From: Mycobacterium celatum
GTDB taxonomy: Bacteria > Actinomycetota > Actinomycetes > Mycobacteriales > Mycobacteriaceae
Reading direction: 5' to 3'
Assembly: GCF_002101595.1 (NCBI RefSeq)
Contig: NZ_LQOM01000033.1
Location: 62,001-126,000, forward strand
DNA: 64,000 nt
Below the pieces are notes generated by a model. It worked only from the letters and a program-made list of their open reading frames with translations. It ran no database searches and had not been told where the DNA came from. The translations under genes and the position numbers were made by a program. Shown in pieces: positions 1 through 10,700 of this stretch (its first letter is position 1; every line of letters begins with the position of its first letter).

Positions 1-225
1 CTGGCGCGCGCAGCGGATCCCATCCCGGTTAGTGAAGCGGTGATGGTTTCGTGGGCGCGTCTCGTTGCGGACTGTCAAGCCTCGGGCGTGCACCGCGCAG
101 TAAAGCTGACAGACGCTTTGATCGCGGCAACTGCGATCGAGCACGGTCTTCCGGTCATCACACAGCATGCCGACTTCGACCAGATCGCACGCGCTTGTCC
201 CGCCCTAACCGTGGTCAAGGTGTAG
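1..225 (+). CDS. VapC-like PIN-domain toxin, C-terminal part
   Basis: The frame is open from the first base, so the N-terminus lies outside the window. The visible tail has the PIN-domain endoribonuclease signature: a conserved Asp in [17 protein letters not shown] followed by a DFD motif. In VapC toxins these acidic residues bind Mg2+ and cut tRNA or rRNA. The partner antitoxin would normally lie just upstream and is not visible. The stop codon overlaps the convergent qcrB paralogue by 11 nt. The family call is good; the target is unknown. Confidence 0.75.
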   Translation: MARAADPIPVSEAVMVSWARLVADCQASGVHRAVKLTDALIAATAIEHGLPVITQHADFDQIARACPALTVVKV

Positions 226-1813
226 GTGCCTCGTCCTGGTGTTCCCGCAGCGCGGTGAGGGCGCGTTGCGTGGACGCGTGTGCGGCGACGGCGAGTGCTT
301 CGCGTTCGGATTCGGGGTCGGCGGTGAGCAGGCTTCCGGCTGGGGGAGCGCCACCGGAGCCGAGCCGGTTCATCAGTTTGGGTACCGGCGCGCCTTGATA
401 TGTCAGCGGGATCGGACCGAGCGGCTGGTGCACTTCGACGTAGGCGCCGTGCGGCAGCCGTTTGATGATGCCGGTTTCGATGCCGTGCTCGAGCACCTCG
501 CGGTCACTGCGCTGTAGCCCCACCGCCCATCGGTAGGTGATGTAGTAGACGAGCGGCGGCAGGATCACCATCGCGATGCGCCCGATCCAGGTGGTCGCGT
601 TCAGCGAGATGCGGAACTTGTCGGCGATGATGTCGTTCATCGCCGCGAGTGTAAGCACCATGTAGAAACTTATCGCCATCGCGCCAATGGCGGTGCGCAC
701 GGGGACATCTCGAGGACGCTGCAGCAGATTGTGGTGGGCGTGGTCGCCGGTCATCCTCCGTTCGATCCAGGGGTAGGTCAGCAGCGCGGTCACCACCGCC
801 GCGAGCACTGCGACGACGCCGACGACAGCTGAGATGGTGTGGTGGCCGATGTAGATCTCCCAGGCCGGCCACAGTCGCATCAGGCCTTCGGTCCACATGA
901 GGTAGAAGTCGGGTTGAGACCCCGCGGATATCTGAGATGGCTTGTAGGGACCGAGGTTCCAGATCGGGTTGATCTGTAACAAGCCGCCCATCAGGCCCAG
1001 CACGCCGACGATCATCGCGAAGAAGGCGCCGGACTTGACCGCGAATACCGGCATCACGCGCACCCCGACGACGTTGCGCTCGGTGCGGCCGGGGCCCGGG
1101 AACTGGGTGTGCTTGCCGAACCACAGCATGGCCAGATGAACTGCTATGAGCGCCAAGATGATTGCCGGAATGATCAGGATGTGCAGCGCATACAGGCGGG
1201 GGATGATCGTGTCGCCGGGGAAGTCACCGCCGAACAGCGCCCAGTGCAGCCAGGTGCCGACGACGGGCAGGCCGAGCGTGATCGAGGAGAGCGCCGTGCG
1301 CAATCCGGTCCCCGAGAGCAGGTCGTCGGGCAGCGAATACCCGAGATAGCCCTCGGCCATCGCGAGCACGAGCAGCACCACGCCGGTGACCCAGTTGGCC
1401 TCACGTGGCCGGCGAAACGCACCGGTGAAGAAGACGCGGGCCAGGTGCACCATGATGGCAGCGGCGAACATCAGTGCGGCCCAGTGGTGAACTTGGCGGA
1501 CGAAAAGCCCGCCACGCACCTCGAAGCTGATGTCGAGCGCCGATTCGTAGGCCCGCGACATCTGCACCCCGCGCAGCGGCTGGTACACGCCGTTATAGGT
1601 GACCTCGGTGATCGACGGATCGAAGAACAGCGTCAAGTACAACCCGGTGATAAGCAGGACGATGAAGCTGTACAGGGCGATTTCGCCGAGCAGGAATGAC
1701 CAGTGCGTGGGGAAGACCTTGTTCAGCTGGCGGCGCATCGCGGCCGAGGGGTGATACCGCGAATCGATCGCGCTGCCCAGATTCGCTGCAGTGTCAGCAT
1801 GTTTCCGACTCAT
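215..1813 (-). CDS. qcrB: Cytochrome bc1 complex cytochrome b subunit, solitary QcrB paralogue
   Basis: This 532-aa membrane protein is the quinol-oxidising cytochrome b of the actinobacterial bc1-aa3 supercomplex. The haem-ligand histidines are present near 109/110, 123, 211 and 226, the Qo-site PDFY motif is at 301-304, and the long cytosolic C-terminal tail typical of mycobacterial QcrB is complete. Length is close to the usual ~550 aa. In mycobacteria qcrB normally sits in ctaE-qcrCAB; here no qcrC, qcrA or ctaE is nearby, so this looks like a second, stand-alone copy. A GGAGG ribosome site precedes the ATG and a BlaI-like palindrome lies about 55 nt upstream. Whether it assembles with the main complex is unknown. 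Confidence 0.88.
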   Translation of the reverse strand: MSRKHADTAANLGSAIDSRYHPSAAMRRQLNKVFPTHWSFLLGEIALYSFIVLLITGLYLTLFFDPSITEVTYNGVYQPLRGVQMSRAYESALDISFEVRGGLFVRQVHHWAALMFAAAIMVHLARVFFTGAFRRPREANWVTGVVLLVLAMAEGYLGYSLPDDLLSGTGLRTALSSITLGLPVVGTWLHWALFGGDFPGDTIIPRLYALHILIIPAIILALIAVHLAMLWFGKHTQFPGPGRTERNVVGVRVMPVFAVKSGAFFAMIVGVLGLMGGLLQINPIWNLGPYKPSQISAGSQPDFYLMWTEGLMRLWPAWEIYIGHHTISAVVGVVAVLAAVVTALLTYPWIERRMTGDHAHHNLLQRPRDVPVRTAIGAMAISFYMVLTLAAMNDIIADKFRISLNATTWIGRIAMVILPPLVYYITYRWAVGLQRSDREVLEHGIETGIIKRLPHGAYVEVHQPLGPIPLTYQGAPVPKLMNRLGSGGAPPAGSLLTADPESEREALAVAAHASTQRALTALREHQDEAPTP

Positions 1814-1867
1814 TGCGGTGGTCCTCCGTCATTGGGTGACCCGCGTACAGCCTCTTACACAGCGTAA

Positions 1868-1884
1868 TACTACGGAGTGTAGTA
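1868..1884. promoter_or_regulatory. BlaI/CopY-like palindromic operator upstream of qcrB paralogue
   Basis: TACTAC-N5-GTAGTA is a perfect inverted repeat 55-71 nt upstream of the qcrB paralogue start, overlapping its likely promoter. It resembles the TACTACA/TGTAGTA operators bound by BlaI-family winged-helix repressors, including mycobacterial BlaI as recalled. The regulator assignment is inference from the motif alone. Confidence 0.5.
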
Positions 1885-1913
1885 GCACTTGGCTAGACCT
1901 GAATCTGACGCTG

Positions 1914-2474
1914 CTAATCACCACCGGTGCGCTGTGGCCAGGGCGCCCAGGTCAACTCGTCACCGGTGAATTTCTGCCGCAATACGTCGAGCTGCTGCTG
2001 GTCTACCGGTCGGAGGTTCCGGCTAGCGCCGTGCCGGAAGCGGTACCAGTGTTCGTGCCACCACTCGACGTTGTGCACAATTCGCTCGCCAAAGGCGCCG
2101 GCGGTGCACACGTCGGCATAGGCGCGGAGGCGTTCCTCGCACTGCTCCACCGTCTCGTCGCAGGCGTCGCACCCGCAGGCCGGCAGATCTACGCCGCAAG
2201 CGTGACCCATCCGAACGAGCAGCCCTGGAAAAGCGGTGAACACGATCGTCAGCGGCGACGCTGCCGGATCGGCCGGAGTCAATTGAACAACCGGTGCCGG
2301 TGAAGCTCTGTGTGGGTCGGTCTCGGTGCCCAGTTGGCGGGTCACGTCAAACCGTCGCTCCAGGTCGTCGAGAAGAGCGCGGCCGACGACGTGCAGACGG
2401 CGGTAGCGCTCGGGATCGGTGACCCGGCCATACGCCTCCTCCGGCGGCCCGTCGCTTCCCCACCTGGTGTCCAC
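1914..2474 (-). CDS. DUF6226 family protein
   Basis: A 186-aa soluble protein that resembles the mycobacterial DUF6226 family, with the typical opening PEEAYGRVTDPERY and a middle GCDACDETVE segment. No catalytic motif, signal peptide or membrane segment is evident. It starts with GTG, is divergent from the secreted protein at 2570, and ends 100 nt before the qcrB paralogue promoter region. Function is unknown. Confidence 0.65.
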   Translation of the reverse strand: MDTRWGSDGPPEEAYGRVTDPERYRRLHVVGRALLDDLERRFDVTRQLGTETDPHRASPAPVVQLTPADPAASPLTIVFTAFPGLLVRMGHACGVDLPACGCDACDETVEQCEERLRAYADVCTAGAFGERIVHNVEWWHEHWYRFRHGASRNLRPVDQQQLDVLRQKFTGDELTWAPWPQRTGGD

Positions 2475-2480
2475 GCATCC

Positions 2481-2501
2481 ATCCTTGCGCGTTGCAAGGA
2501 T
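2481..2501. promoter_or_regulatory. Perfect palindrome in divergent promoter region
   Basis: ATCCTTGC-GCGTT-GCAAGGAT has perfect 8-bp arms and lies in the 95-nt gap between the divergent DUF6226 gene and the secreted-protein gene, 7 nt from the GTG of the former. The position suits an operator controlling one or both promoters. No binding protein can be named. Confidence 0.4.
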
Positions 2502-2569
2502 CTAACGATTTGTGTGTCTCCGGCGTGGGCACTCGCTCGATCGGGGCAGCCGGTGGTCTGGTGGATGCG

Positions 2570-3058
2570 ATGCACTCCAATGACCTTGCTACCCGCCTCG
2601 CCGCCGCGGCGGCGTGCTGGGCGCTGCTCGGTGTCGGGGTGCCCGCGGCCACGGCCGCGCCCGCCACCGATGGTCAGGGTTTCATCGACTCCGTAGCGCG
2701 GTGCGCCGCGCCTGACACGGCGGTCGCTTTCGGCGACACCGAGACATCGCGCGTGGCCATCTGTAAGACGCCGGGCGGTCAATACGAGTACCGCGGCGTG
2801 CGGGTGCGCGACGGCGCCAAGCTGATCGTTCCCGCCGCGCAGTCCGGTGACGGGAAATTCGTCGCGGAGAACGACGGAATCACCTATACGGTCACGGCGA
2901 ACTCTTTGGTCGTCAGCGCCGGCAACCAGGTGATCCGCGAGGAACCCATGGCCGACTTCCACTCGCCGCAGACGCCGCGACCGCCGGCAGCTCCGACGAC
3001 CACCCCGGCCGCGCCATTGCCGCCGCCGTTGCCCGCCGAGGAGGGTGGTAGCGGCTAA
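2570..3058 (+). CDS. Small secreted hypothetical protein with Pro-rich tail
   Basis: A 162-aa protein with a clear Sec signal peptide (hydrophobic segment, then an Ala-rich cleavage region near residue 30), a ~90-residue mature domain containing two cysteines and a beta-rich pattern, and a Pro/Ala/Thr-rich C-terminus. It has the look of a mycobacterial exported protein of unknown function. The ATG at 2570 is chosen because the signal peptide follows it directly; a GTG lies nine bases upstream. It is convergent with selO, with only 2 nt between stops. Confidence 0.7.
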   Translation: MHSNDLATRLAAAAACWALLGVGVPAATAAPATDGQGFIDSVARCAAPDTAVAFGDTETSRVAICKTPGGQYEYRGVRVRDGAKLIVPAAQSGDGKFVAENDGITYTVTANSLVVSAGNQVIREEPMADFHSPQTPRPPAAPTTTPAAPLPPPLPAEEGGSG

Positions 3059-3060
3059 GG

Positions 3061-4488
3061 TTAAGTGCCGCAAAAGGTCTGGTAGGCACCGAAGTCTTCG
3101 GGGGCGGGCTCGGCGTAGCGCTCGAATCCCGGTCGTTCCCGGTAGGGCGCGGCCAAGACGTCGAGGAACTGTTCGAGCGGGGCCAGATCACCTTCGGTGG
3201 CCGCGGCCAGGGCCTCTTCGACGAGATGGTTGCGTGGAATGTAGACGGGGTTGGCGCGATCCATCGCGTCGGCGTCCGGACCCAGCGGCAGCCAGCGCGC
3301 CAACCAAGCGTCGAACCCCGGCAGGTCAGCTGACTCGCCGCGCGCCGCTCGGCTGAGTTGGCGGAAGAACGAGGTGTAGTCGACCTTGTTGTGCTCCAGC
3401 AATTGGGGCAGCTCGCTGATCAGTTCGTCGGCGTCGTGGGACAGGCCGAGTTTGGTCCGCATGCCGGCCGACCACGCGGCGTCGTAGCGCGGCCGGAAAC
3501 CGCTCAGCGTCTCCACGGCAACCGCGACCGCCCGCTCCCGGTCCTCGGCAAGCAGGGGAAGCAGGGCCTCGGCGAACGCGCCGAGATTCCACTCGGCGAT
3601 GGCCGGCTGGTTAGCGTAGGCGTAGCGGCCCCAGAAGTCGATCGAACTGAACACCGTCGCCGGGTCGTAGGCCTCCATGAAGGCGCACGGCCCGTAGTCG
3701 ATGGTCTCGCCCGAGATCGTCATGTTGTCGGTGTTCATCACCCCGTGCACGAATCCGACCAGCATCCATCGCGCCACCAGCGACGCCTGCGCGGCGATCA
3801 CCGCGTCCAGCAGCGCCAAGTAGGGCTGCTCGGCATCCGCGGCGCCCGGGTGATGCCGGGCGATCGCATGGTCCGCCAGCCGGCGCAACAAGTCGACGTC
3901 GCCGCTCATCGCTGCGTACTGGAAGCTGCCCACCCGCAGGTGGCTGCTGGCGACGCGGCACAGCACAGCTCCCGGCAACGCCGTTTCCCGTTGTACCGAG
4001 CGCCCAGTCGCCACCACGGCAAGCGATCGGGTCGTCGGGATACCGAGGGCGTGCATCGCCTCGCTGACCAGGTACTCGCGCAACATCGGGCCGACGGCGG
4101 CCAACCCGTCGCCGCCGCGTGCGAACGGCGTGGCCCCGGACCCCTTGAGGTGGAGGTCGCGCCGGTGGCCGTCGGCGTCGACGAGCTCGCCCAGCAGCAA
4201 TGCGCGCCCGTCGCCGAGACGCGGGACGAACCCGCCGAACTGATGCCCGGCATAGGCCTGCGCAACTGGATCGGCGCCGTCGGGCACCAGGTTGCCGACC
4301 AAAAAGTTCAGCCCGTCGCCACTTCGCAGCCACGCGGCGTCGACACCAAGCTCGGAGGCCAGCGAGTCGTTGAGCACCAGCAGGCGCGGTTCGGCAACCG
4401 ATTCGGCCTTCCAAGGGATTGCCATCTCCGGCAACTCACGGCGGAACCGGTCGTCAAGGACGACGGCCGTCTGCGGTGCAACGCTCAC
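3061..4488 (-). CDS. selO: SelO/YdiU family protein AMPylase
   Basis: A 475-aa pseudokinase-fold enzyme of the SelO (YdiU, UPF0061) family, which transfers AMP from ATP to Ser/Thr/Tyr residues of target proteins, in bacteria linked to redox stress. The family block [14 protein letters not shown], the [10 protein letters not shown] segment and the metal-binding region VMNTDN...DYGP are all present. The protein ends FCGT, so a cysteine occupies the antepenultimate position where animal SelO has selenocysteine. Length matches the family. It precedes a divergently oriented block and is followed convergently by the secreted-protein gene. Confidence 0.92.
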   Translation of the reverse strand: MSVAPQTAVVLDDRFRRELPEMAIPWKAESVAEPRLLVLNDSLASELGVDAAWLRSGDGLNFLVGNLVPDGADPVAQAYAGHQFGGFVPRLGDGRALLLGELVDADGHRRDLHLKGSGATPFARGGDGLAAVGPMLREYLVSEAMHALGIPTTRSLAVVATGRSVQRETALPGAVLCRVASSHLRVGSFQYAAMSGDVDLLRRLADHAIARHHPGAADAEQPYLALLDAVIAAQASLVARWMLVGFVHGVMNTDNMTISGETIDYGPCAFMEAYDPATVFSSIDFWGRYAYANQPAIAEWNLGAFAEALLPLLAEDRERAVAVAVETLSGFRPRYDAAWSAGMRTKLGLSHDADELISELPQLLEHNKVDYTSFFRQLSRAARGESADLPGFDAWLARWLPLGPDADAMDRANPVYIPRNHLVEEALAAATEGDLAPLEQFLDVLAAPYRERPGFERYAEPAPEDFGAYQTFCGT

Positions 4489-4555
4489 CCCACCGAGAGT
4501 ACGGAGCCGCAGCCATGGTCAGACGTTGTTTCAAGGTGGTGCAGCATTTGCGTGA

Positions 4556-5278
4556 TTACCCGCGTTTGGCGCGCAGCCACTGAATCGTGCTGAAGTTCTT
4601 GACCCGCACGCTGGCGAAGCCGTGGTCTTCGAGGATGTCGCCGAGTTCGTCGTCGTCGAATACGTGGGCCCCGGTGTTCGGCAGCATCCGCCAGAACCTG
4701 GCGGCCCGCCCCGCGGTGGGCACCATGATCGCGAGTCGCCCGCCCGGCCGCAGCACCCGCGCGATTTCCGAAAGCGCCGCCGCGGGCTCCGGTATCAGCT
4801 GCAGCACCGCGATCGACACCACCGCATCGACGGTGTCGTCGCGCAGCGGAAGGCGCTGCGCGTCGGCACGCAGGAAACCAACCTGCGGTCCGGATTCGGC
4901 GCGCACCGCACGGGCCAGCATCGGCTCGGAGATGTCGACACCCAATGCCAGCCCGCCGGGGCCGGCGGCCCGCGCGAGTGACGCGGTGACCGTGCCCGGG
5001 CCGCAGCCGACATCCAGCGCAGTCCCGCCCGAAGGAATGTTCAGCCACTCGACGGGGTGCTGCCAGGCGGTGAGCAGCCGGCGCGCCGCCGCCTGAGCGT
5101 TGTCGTAGAGCAGCGACCCGATCGGCGACGCCCACAGCGCCTGGATCGCGCCGGTGTTCTTCGGGACCGCCGAATCGTCCAGCAGATCGAGATAGCCCTT
5201 GCTGACGTCGGGTTCGACCGGCGGGTCGATAAGTAGCTCAAGCGCCCGGTGCAATGCCGGCGGCACTGTCGTGTTCAC
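4556..5278 (-). CDS. Class I SAM-dependent methyltransferase
   Basis: A 240-aa Rossmann-fold methyltransferase. SAM-binding motif I (LDVGCGPGTV) is at about 88-97, followed by an acidic GVDIS loop and the post-motif DAVVSIAVLQLI and LRPGGRLAI strands, as in the UbiE/COQ5-like group. An N-terminal helical stretch of about 80 residues may cap the active site. It is divergent from the SDR at 5346, separated by 67 nt. The substrate is not deducible. Confidence 0.85.
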   Translation of the reverse strand: MNTTVPPALHRALELLIDPPVEPDVSKGYLDLLDDSAVPKNTGAIQALWASPIGSLLYDNAQAAARRLLTAWQHPVEWLNIPSGGTALDVGCGPGTVTASLARAAGPGGLALGVDISEPMLARAVRAESGPQVGFLRADAQRLPLRDDTVDAVVSIAVLQLIPEPAAALSEIARVLRPGGRLAIMVPTAGRAARFWRMLPNTGAHVFDDDELGDILEDHGFASVRVKNFSTIQWLRAKRG

Positions 5279-5345
5279 ATCGGCAGCCTACTTGCCAGCG
5301 GTCGGACGGCTGTCTCTGTCAGACTCTGAGCATGAGTACGGGCCG

Positions 5346-6215
5346 ATGAACTTGGTAGGCAAGACGATTGACCGGCTGGCCAACCCGGCGCGCATCGCGG
5401 ACCCAGACAAATTGCGTCGCGCCGTCGCGGGCAAAACGGTCCTGGTGACCGGGGCGTCGTATGGCGTCGGCGAGGCAACCGCCCGCACGTTGGCCGCCGC
5501 GCAAGCGACGGTCCTGGCTGTCGCCCGCTCGGCCGACCGGCTCGACGACCTCGTCGCATCGATCACCGCGGGCGGCGGGCACGCGTTCGCCTACCGGGCC
5601 GATCTGAGCGACGACTCCGCCATCGGCACGCTGGTCACCCGGATCGGCGACGAGCACGGCCCACCCGACGTCGTGGTGAGCAACGCCGGCAAGTCGTTGC
5701 GCCGCTCGCTGAGCCACCAGTACGACCGGCCGCACGATTTCCAGCGCACCATCGCGGTCAACTATCTCGGCCCGATTCAGCTGCTGCTCGGGGTGCTACC
5801 CGCGATGCGCCAGAACCGCGGCGGGCACATCGTCAACGTCTCCAGTGTCGGCGTCCGTGTTCCACCCGGCCCGCAGTGGGGGGCCTACCAGGCGTCCAAA
5901 GCCGCGTTCGACCGCTGGTTGCGCAGTGTCGCACCGGAATTGCACGCCGACGGCATCGACGTCACGTCCATCTACTTCGCGGTCGTGCGAACCCGGATGA
6001 TCGAGCCGACACCGATTTTGCGCAAGCTCCCGGGACTGGATCCGCATCAGGCTGCCGACGTGGTCGCGAAGGCGATCATCGAACGGCCGCGCGCCCTCGC
6101 CCCGCCGTGGACCTGGCCCGCCGAAGTCGCCTCGGTGGTGCTGGCCGGCCCGATCGATCGGGCGGCGCGGATCTGGTATCGCAAGGTCATCGACTCCGAC
6201 CAGGGCCGGCCATGA
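5346..6215 (+). CDS. Short-chain dehydrogenase/reductase
   Basis: A 289-aa classical SDR. The nucleotide-binding TGASYGVG motif is near residue 40, then SNAG, then the catalytic Ser and YQASK motif in the VSSVGVRVPPG...YQASK region. An N-terminal extension of about 30 residues and a C-terminal basic/hydrophobic tail suggest a lipid substrate or membrane association. The ATG at 5346 starts the conserved part. Its stop overlaps the downstream FadD start by 4 nt (ATGA), so the two form an operon, probably oxidising and then CoA-activating or otherwise handling one lipid substrate. Confidence 0.85.
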   Translation: MNLVGKTIDRLANPARIADPDKLRRAVAGKTVLVTGASYGVGEATARTLAAAQATVLAVARSADRLDDLVASITAGGGHAFAYRADLSDDSAIGTLVTRIGDEHGPPDVVVSNAGKSLRRSLSHQYDRPHDFQRTIAVNYLGPIQLLLGVLPAMRQNRGGHIVNVSSVGVRVPPGPQWGAYQASKAAFDRWLRSVAPELHADGIDVTSIYFAVVRTRMIEPTPILRKLPGLDPHQAADVVAKAIIERPRALAPPWTWPAEVASVVLAGPIDRAARIWYRKVIDSDQGRP

Positions 6216-7780
6216 CGGCCGTCGGTGCTGCCGCCCTCGCGGCGCGCGCCCTGCTGCGATCTCGACTGCTCAGCCCGCCCGGCCCGGCCGCGCTGGCCCG
6301 CGTCATCAACGAGGCGCTCCGAGGCGGCACGAGCACGTACACGCTGCTGGCGGTCACGGCGGCGCGGTGGCCGAACCGGACCGCGGTGATCGACGACGAC
6401 GGCGCGGTCAGCTACCGCGAGGTGCAGTCGAAGACCGAAGCCTTGGCCTGCGAGTTGCGACGTCTCGGCGTGCGGCCCGGCCAGTCGGTCGGGGTCATGT
6501 GCCGCAACGGACGCCGCTTCGTCGAGGCGGTGTTCGCCGTCGCCTTGGTCGGCGCCGACGTCGTGCTGGTCAACACCGAGTTCAGCACCGATGCGCTGGC
6601 CGCTGCGCTGAGCGCACACGACATCGAAACCGTGGTCTGCGACGCCGAATTCACCGACCGGGTGCAGGCCGCCGCCGAGTCGGTCACTGCTGTCGACGTG
6701 GCGGCAACCGAAGAGCCGGCTTCGCGACCGAGGGTGGCGCGGGCGGGCCGGATCGTGCTGCTCACCTCGGGCACGACGGGAAAACCCAAGGGCGTGCCAC
6801 GCGCTCCCCGGATCAATCCGGGCGTGGTGGGCGTCGGCGTGACGATCCTCGAGCGCACCGGACTGCGCGCCGGCTCCCGAAACGCGGTGGCAGTACCCAT
6901 GTTTCACGGCTTGGGCCTCGGCATGACGATTCTCACCGTGGCCCTCGGCGGCACGATATTCACCCATCGGCGGTTCGACGCCGAAGCGGCGCTGGCGCAG
7001 GCGTCGCTGCATCGCGCGGACGCGCTGACCGTGGTGCCGGTGATGCTGACACGCATTCTTGAGTTGCCACAACCTGTTCGGGCCCGAAATCCGCTGCCGT
7101 CGCTGCGGGTGGTGCTCTCCAGCGGAGCCCGGCTCGAACCGAACCTGGTGCGACGGTTCACGGACGCCTACGGCGACATCCTCTACAACGGGTACGGCTC
7201 TACCGAAGTCGGCATCGGCGCGCTGGCAACCCCGGCCGATCTGCGCGACAACCCCGAAACGGTCGGAAGACCGTCGCTGGGCTGCCGGGTGCGCGTCTTG
7301 GACGACAACGACAAGCCGGTCGGCCCGCACGTCACGGGGCGCGTCTTCGTCGGCGGCGAATTGACGTTCGAGGGCTACACCGGTGGGGCCGCCAAGTCCG
7401 TCGTCGACAACATGACCGACACCGGCGACATGGGCTATTTCGACGAATCGGGCAGGCTGTTCATCGTCGGCAGGGCAGACGACATGATCGTGTCGGGAGG
7501 CGAAAACGTCTATCCCCGTGCGGTGGAAAACGCTCTCGCCGAGCATCCCGACATCGTCGACATCGCGGTCGTCGGCGTCCCCGACGAAAAGTTCGGTCAG
7601 CGACTGGCTGCATTTGTCGTGGCCCGGGAGGGCAGCGGCATCGACGAATCGGCCCTGCGGGAGTACTTGAAGGACAAGGTGTCTCGCTTCGAGCAGCCGC
7701 GCGACATCAGCATCGTCGAGAGCATTCCGCGCAATCCCGCCGGCAAAGTGCTGCGAAACGACCTACTCGACGACGTGTAG
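6212..7780 (+). CDS. Acyl-CoA synthetase (FadD-type adenylate-forming enzyme)
   Basis: A 522-aa AMP-forming ligase that activates a carboxylic acid as acyl-AMP and then acyl-CoA. The P-loop-like motif LTSGTTGKPKG, the YGSTE motif, the TGDMG...GRADDMI hinge region and the C-terminal PRNPAGKV lysine motif are all seen. It is translationally coupled to the upstream SDR (ATGA overlap). Its 3' end overlaps the convergent ctpI gene by 18 nt. Chain-length specificity cannot be read from the sequence. Confidence 0.9.
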   Translation: MTAVGAAALAARALLRSRLLSPPGPAALARVINEALRGGTSTYTLLAVTAARWPNRTAVIDDDGAVSYREVQSKTEALACELRRLGVRPGQSVGVMCRNGRRFVEAVFAVALVGADVVLVNTEFSTDALAAALSAHDIETVVCDAEFTDRVQAAAESVTAVDVAATEEPASRPRVARAGRIVLLTSGTTGKPKGVPRAPRINPGVVGVGVTILERTGLRAGSRNAVAVPMFHGLGLGMTILTVALGGTIFTHRRFDAEAALAQASLHRADALTVVPVMLTRILELPQPVRARNPLPSLRVVLSSGARLEPNLVRRFTDAYGDILYNGYGSTEVGIGALATPADLRDNPETVGRPSLGCRVRVLDDNDKPVGPHVTGRVFVGGELTFEGYTGGAAKSVVDNMTDTGDMGYFDESGRLFIVGRADDMIVSGGENVYPRAVENALAEHPDIVDIAVVGVPDEKFGQRLAAFVVAREGSGIDESALREYLKDKVSRFEQPRDISIVESIPRNPAGKVLRNDLLDDV

Positions 7781-10700
7781 CCGGGGCGGGGACGCGCCTT
7801 CGGGCATGGCGGGTGTTTCGTCGCTGGTTATCTTGATCAGCCAATCGGGTGCCACTACGGAGACGGCGGTGGCCGCCGCGGTGGAACCGATCACGCCGGT
7901 CCACGCCACCGGACCCAGCGGCGTGCAGCCGAAGAAGTGGCTGATGCCGGGGGTCTGGACGATGGCCACCAACACGGCCGCGCTGCCCAGCGCCGTGGCC
8001 ACCACCAGCGGACTGTGCCGACGGGTGAGCAGCGTCTGCGCCAGCTGGGTACTGACCAGGGCAGTCAAACCCATTGTGGCCGTGCGTCGTTCGGTACCGG
8101 GCGTCCAGCGTCCGATGGCCCAGGCCGCGGTCGCACCGGCGGCCGTTACCGCGCCGCGGCTGATGATCTGCCGCATCAGCGGCACGTCGAGCGATGGCGC
8201 CGGCTCGGTCAGTATCGCCCGCTGATAGGCCCATCGCGCCGCGTCGGTGTCCTGATCCTCGGCTTCCTCGGGCTGCGGGTATTGCGGAGTGACGGCCACC
8301 GCGAGCGCCGGGAACATGTCGGTGAGCAGATTCACCAACAGCAGTTGACGGGTCCCCACCGGCGCCCGCCCGGCGCCGAACGCCGTCCCGATGATCGTGA
8401 ACAGCACTTCGCCGACGTTGCCGCCAACCAAGATTGTCACCGCATCACGCACGCCGGCCCACATCCCGCGGCCCTCGACCAGGGCGTCGAGCAGCACGCC
8501 CAGGTCGTCGTCGGTCAACACCAGGTCGGCGGCGCCGCGGGCGGCCGACGAGCCGCGACCGCTTACCCCGATGCCCACGTCGGCCATCCGGATGGCGGCC
8601 GCGTCGTTGGCGCCGTCGCCGACCATCGCGGTGACTCGCCCGCAACGCTGCAGTGCCGCAACGATTTGCACCTTCTGTTCCGGGCTGACCCGGGCGAAGA
8701 CCTGGACGTCGGCGGCCAGCTTGGTGCAGGCTTCCTCGTCGAGGCCGGCGAATTCGGCACCGGTCACCACTCGCGCGTCGGACGGCAGGCCCAATTGGTG
8801 GGCGATCGCCCGCGCGGTCACCGGGTGGTCGCCTGTGATCAGCACGACTTTGCGCTCGGAATCCAGCAGCGCTTCGATCAGTGGCCGCGCCGACGGCCGC
8901 GCGGTGTCCGCCAAGCCGACGTAGCCGAGCAATTCCAGGTCGTGCGCGGCGGCGGCGTCGACGGCATCGGCGTCGGTGTCGTCGTCGTCGCTGGTGTCGT
9001 GCTCCCAGCTGCGTCGCGCCACCGCCAGCACCCGCAGGCCCTGCTCGGCCAGACTGTGCACCAACGACTCCGCGTGATCGAGGTCGGTGTCCGCATTGGC
9101 GAAGCGGCAGCGGGGTAAGACGACCTCCGGCGCGCCCTTGAGCATCAGCACCGGCGCCGCCCGATCTGTGCTCAGGGTTCCGATTGCGGCGGCAAAGCCG
9201 CGGCTGGACTCGAACGGCACTTCGGCAAGCACCGTCCACTCCGAATCTCCTTGGCTGTCAAGGCCATTCGCGGCGGTGAGGATGGCCTCGTCGGTGGCGT
9301 GCGCGTGCCCCTGACCGTTGTGCGGCTGGGTGGACGCGCGGGCGGCGGCCCGCAGCACCTCGACGGCGCCCGGATCGGCGGCGTCGGGGAACGGACCCTG
9401 CGGGCTGGTGGTGGCCGGCACCGCCCGCACGACCCGCAGCCGGTTCTCGGTGAGGGTGCCGGTCTTGTCGAAACATACGGTGTCGACACGGCCCAACGCT
9501 TCGACGGTGCGCGGAGCACGGACCAGCACCCCGCGCGCCGACAGCCGCCGCGCCGCCGCGAGCTGGGCCAACGTCGCCACCAGCGGCAGGCCCTCGGGGA
9601 CCGCCGCCACCGCGATCGCGACGCCGTCGGCGACCGCCTGACGTAGCGACGCCTTGCGCAGCAACGCCAAACCGCTCACCGCGGCCCCACCGGCAAGCGT
9701 GAGCGGAAGAACCTTGCTGGTCAGCTCGCGCAGGCGGGCTTGTATCCCGGCCGCCGACTCGACATCGGCGACGGCCGAAATCGCGCGCTGCGCAGCCGTG
9801 GCGCTGCCGGTCGCCACGACGATCGCCCGGGCACGCCCCGCGACAATCGTGCTGCCCTCGAACAGCATGCTGGCCCGCTCGGTGTCGCCGGCGGCCACCG
9901 GCTCCACTTGCTTGTCCACCGGCAACGACTCGCCGGTCAGCAAGGATTCGTCGACTTCGAGGTCCTCGGCGACCAGCAGGCGGGCATCGGCGGGCACGAC
10001 GTCGGGCGCGGCCAGGTCGATCACGTCGCCCGGCCGCAACGCACTCGCGGTCACCGTGACCGTGCGCTCGGTGTGCCGGGCCGCCTCCAGCCGGCGTCGG
10101 GTGGTCGCCACCGCCGGGACGACGACGCGGCGCGCCAGTTTTTCCTGTTCGGCGAACAGTTCGGCGGCCGCGGCGTCGGCCCGCAACCGTTGCACGCCGC
10201 CGGTAATCGCATTGGCGGTCATCACGCCGGTGACCAGGAGAGCGTCGATGTTGCTGCCGACGATCGCCGACGCCGCCGCCCCGACGGCCAGGATGGGGGT
10301 CAGGGGGTCGGCGAGTTCGGCGCGTGTCGCGGCGGCCAGCCGCATGACGCGGGCTGCCGGTCCGCGCAGTGGCGCCACGAGCGGGTTGTAGGACAGGTCT
10401 TCGAGGAATCGCCGCCACGGCGGCATCCCGGGCTGGACCGCCAACGGTCGCGCGCCGCGGGCCAGCCGCGCGTAGACGATCTCCGGGTCCAGCGCGTGCC
10501 AGGCGGTCAGCGGTTGCGGAGTGGGGTCGGGGAGCCGGAGCACTTTGGTCGCCGAGACGGCGCCGGACACCAAGGCGGTCGCGGCGGCCGCGTTGACCGG
10601 GTTGAGCCAGCGCCGCACGGCCAGCGGGCTGGTCGGACGCGAGTCACCGGTGACCAGCAGCAGCCCGGCCAGCGTGCTGCCGCCCTGAGCAAGGCGCACG

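Noticed and set aside
6047..7546. A 499-codon minus-strand open frame opposite the fadD.
   Set aside because: The opposite strand carries all adenylate-forming motifs; this frame has no domain-like features.
8930..9000. Repetitive GC-rich GGCGTCG-like run inside ctpI.
   Set aside because: It encodes an Asp/Ala-rich acidic loop of the ATPase and is explained by codon choice, not by a repeat element.
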